Source: JAJRAN01 sp963827135
GTDB taxonomy: Archaea > Thermoplasmatota > Thermoplasmata > Methanomassiliicoccales > UBA472
Reading direction: 5' to 3'
DNA: 64,000 nucleotides
Assembly: GCA_963827135.1 (NCBI GenBank)
Contig: CAWGZX010000005.1
Coordinates: 124,001-188,000 of the forward strand
Shown: piece by piece, positions 62,372 to 64,000 of the stretch
How positions within the stretch are numbered: the first letter of the stretch is position 1
Layout: each line of letters starts with the position of its first letter
Notes under the pieces: generated by a model
Told to the model about the DNA's origin: nothing
The model's database searches: none
What the model saw: only the letters and a program-made list of their open reading frames with translations
Program-made: the position numbers and the translations under genes

Positions 62372-62429
62372 GGCGGCCGATGAAAGAAGGATTAAGCTTT
62401 ATGCCGCCTTTAGTCGGACCTCGAAGCAG

Positions 62430-62624
62430 ATGAAATGCTACAATTGCGGCTGGGAAGGAAAGGAGGAGGACCTGGTGGAAGGGCCGGGCAACCTCCAATT
62501 CTATGACTACGTGGTGGCGAACAGCATGAAGATAGACGTGGCCCGATCCGACCACCGATGCCCCAAGTGCGACACCACGTTGAAGAGCCATCGCTTGATC
62601 GGTGGCATGGTCTTCGACCAGTGA
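62430..62624 (+). CDS. Small zinc-binding protein, relative of the preceding one
   Basis: 64 residues: an N-terminal CYNCGWEGKEEDL and a C-terminal CPKCDTTLKSH form one zinc knuckle pair. Similar layout to the 89-residue protein upstream. Function unknown. TATA-like AGCTTTATG at about 62394-62402, leader of about six bases. Confidence 0.65.
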   Translation: MKCYNCGWEGKEEDLVEGPGNLQFYDYVVANSMKIDVARSDHRCPKCDTTLKSHRLIGGMVFDQ

Positions 62625-62728
62625 TGCTCATTCTTGGGGCTAGAGCGATGGGAATAATTATGAAGTGACATATACGGAATCCTCGGGCTTGGCGAGGCTT
62701 GGCCCGCGCTTATCATGGGAGGAACGAG

Positions 62729-63226
62729 ATGCGAGTTCACGCCGACCTAAGGCTCAAGGACGTCCCGGGACAGCTGGTAAGGGCCTTAGAGCCGATTTCG
62801 ACCAGCGAAGGGAACATCGTGGGAGTGGTGCACCACCATGATGCGATGATCGGAGGGCGCATCACGGTCAACGTCACCTTCGAGGTCAAGTCGCAGAAGC
62901 AGCTGGAGCGCATCCTCTCCGATTGGAAGGAGAGGGACGTGGACGTCGCCCGCCTGTCCTCGATGTTCGAGACCTTCGAGTTCGAGTACCTCATCGTTGG
63001 CGACATCCCCCCCGCCGAGCTTCGGGAGCTCACGGACGGGATCGAGTCGGTCGAGGACCTGGACTCGGTCGACATACGATATTCCGTCTCGCCGGCGACG
63101 GGCGAGAAGGCGGCCATGATCTTCGGCAAGGTCAAGCAGAAGAGCGCCATCAGCAGGGTGGAGGACTTCCTGCGCCAGAGGTCGATGCAGGCCGGGTTCC
63201 TGTTGATCAGTGGACTGGGGGATTGA
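62729..63226 (+). CDS. ACT-domain regulatory protein
   Basis: 165 residues. The N-terminal ACT domain (RVHADLRLKDVPGQLVRALEPI, and within it the D-V-P-G-Q-L turn) is known to bind amino acids; a second similar half follows (FETFEFEYLIVGDI). It ends two bases before the homoserine dehydrogenase start, and archaeal genomes often keep such a pair, so it probably senses threonine or another aspartate-family amino acid. ATG 62729 has GGAGG upstream. Confidence 0.85.
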   Translation: MRVHADLRLKDVPGQLVRALEPISTSEGNIVGVVHHHDAMIGGRITVNVTFEVKSQKQLERILSDWKERDVDVARLSSMFETFEFEYLIVGDIPPAELRELTDGIESVEDLDSVDIRYSVSPATGEKAAMIFGKVKQKSAISRVEDFLRQRSMQAGFLLISGLGD

Positions 63227-63228
63227 GA

Positions 63229-64000
63229 ATGGACATCGTCATCGTCGGATTCGGAACGGTCGGACAAGGAGTGGCCGAGGCGTTGTCCAGGAAGTCCCCG
63301 GCACTGCAATCCGCCTTCAAGGAGAAGGTCAGGGTGGTGGGGGTCTTCGACAGCAAGTCCTACGACCTCTCGCCCAAGGGCCTCGACCCTCGGGAGATAG
63401 CGGCGCGCAAGCAGAAGCTGGGGAAGGTGGGACCTGAGCTGAACGGCAAGGGGATGCTGGAGATCCTGGAGGGCGTCAGGTACGACGTCATGGTCGAGGT
63501 CACGCCCACCAACATCAAGGACTCCGAGCCCGGCTTCAGCAACATGATGTCCGCCCTGTCCTCGGGAAGGGACGTGGTCACGGCCAACAAGGGTCCGTTG
63601 GCGCTCAAGTTCAAGGAGCTTGCCATGGCCGCCGAGAAGAACAAGGCCCGCCTCCGCTTCGAAGCCTCGGTCGGAGGCGCGACCCCGGTCATCAACCTCT
63701 CCCGCGAGATCCTGATGGGGGAACGCATCCTCTCCATACGGGGCATTGTGAACGGGACCTGCAACTTCATCCTCAACCGCATGAAGGACGAGGGGCTGCC
63801 CTTTGACCAGGCGCTAAGGGAGGCGCAGGAGATGGGATATGCCGAACGCGACCCTTCCTACGACATCGACGGCATCGACTCCGCAGCCAAGGCAGCGATC
63901 CTGGCCAATGCCATCTTCCATAGGGACGTCACCTTCCACGACGTCCGGCGCACTGGCATCAGGGGAGTGTCCCTGGAGGCGGTGGAGCTGGCAGCGGATG
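63229..64000 (+). CDS. hom: Homoserine dehydrogenase (5' part; runs off the window)
   Basis: Reduces aspartate semialdehyde to homoserine for threonine and methionine. The first 257 residues are seen: NAD(P) site VIVGFGTVGQGVAEAL, TANKGPLAL, EASVGGATPVI and IVNGTCNFILNRM, followed by the substrate region YAERDPSYDIDGIDSAAK. The open frame continues to the end of the window. Operon with the ACT protein. In archaea the ACT domain is separate, as here. Confidence 0.93.
   Translation, partial: MDIVIVGFGTVGQGVAEALSRKSPALQSAFKEKVRVVGVFDSKSYDLSPKGLDPREIAARKQKLGKVGPELNGKGMLEILEGVRYDVMVEVTPTNIKDSEPGFSNMMSALSSGRDVVTANKGPLALKFKELAMAAEKNKARLRFEASVGGATPVINLSREILMGERILSIRGIVNGTCNFILNRMKDEGLPFDQALREAQEMGYAERDPSYDIDGIDSAAKAAILANAIFHRDVTFHDVRRTGIRGVSLEAVELAAD

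Noticed and set aside
1..64000. CRISPR arrays, insertion sequences, prophage or integrase genes
   Set aside because: No regularly spaced repeats, transposase motifs or phage-like genes were seen; the window looks like ordinary chromosome.

Overview
The window is a gene-dense stretch of an archaeal chromosome. It carries topoisomerase VI (both subunits), Sec61-beta, archaeal alpha-NAC, class I lysyl-tRNA synthetase, a DRG-type GTPase, a split archaeal pyruvate:ferredoxin oxidoreductase, a tRNA-Ser with a bulge-helix-bulge intron, and TATA boxes about 26 bases upstream of transcription starts. Many genes look leaderless, because the expected start site falls on or within a few bases of the start codon. 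The GC-rich coding sequence and this promoter style suggest a Thermoplasmata-like (Methanomassiliicoccales-related) euryarchaeon, but no rRNA or methanogenesis marker is present, so the placement is tentative. Several genes look bacterial in origin (AspRS with a GAD domain, PanD, NuoEFG-like subunits).

Layout. 1-4.7 kb: gatC-gatA-gatB converge on a bacterial-type aspS, together a tRNA-dependent Asn/Gln route. 4.8-10.3 kb: an Lrp regulator, an ATC-hydrolase-like protein, AlaX editing protein, glnA, NAC, hypC and a radical SAM protein. 10.3-16 kb: porGDAB diverges from ppsA across a 470-base control region, so the two directions of the pyruvate node face each other. 16-18.7 kb: a CBS plus ParB/SerK-like protein, tRNA-Asp, an AcuC-type deacetylase and a small Cys protein. 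18.7-22.8 kb: a metal/cobamide-type ABC importer operon with a radical SAM gene inserted between binding protein and permease. 23-25.5 kb: panD, RNase HI, dodecin, a probable 80-base structured RNA, hisS. 25.6-30.8 kb: a nitroreductase-like protein, a UroD/MtaA-like protein with a cystathionine gamma-synthase-like enzyme, DRG GTPase, carbamate kinase. 30.9-36.2 kb: a zinc-ribbon membrane protein, top6B-top6A, DUF3795, GNAT. 36.6-45 kb: NADP-type glutamate dehydrogenase followed by a five-gene NuoEFG-like plus NfnAB operon. 45-53.7 kb: lysS, a zincin, sec61 beta, a CPA2 antiporter, pyrophosphatase, NikR, an unknown protein, PPK2 and two tandem VIT-like membrane proteins. 53.8-59.2 kb: membrane proteins and a B12-type radical SAM protein. 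59.4-64 kb: tRNA-Glu, a PH-like membrane protein, nadE and a nitrilase-type amidase sharing a palindromic TATA box, intron-containing tRNA-Ser, two small zinc proteins, an ACT protein and homoserine dehydrogenase (cut by the window end).

Together the genes suggest an anaerobe that ferments or assimilates amino acids and pyruvate: glutamate dehydrogenase makes NADPH, pyruvate oxidoreductase makes reduced ferredoxin, and the Nfn/Nuo-like complex would balance NAD(H), NADP(H) and ferredoxin. Five conserved genes in the first 30 kb carry single-base frameshifts, and two lack a normal start codon. Most of these probably reflect errors in the sequence rather than biology.
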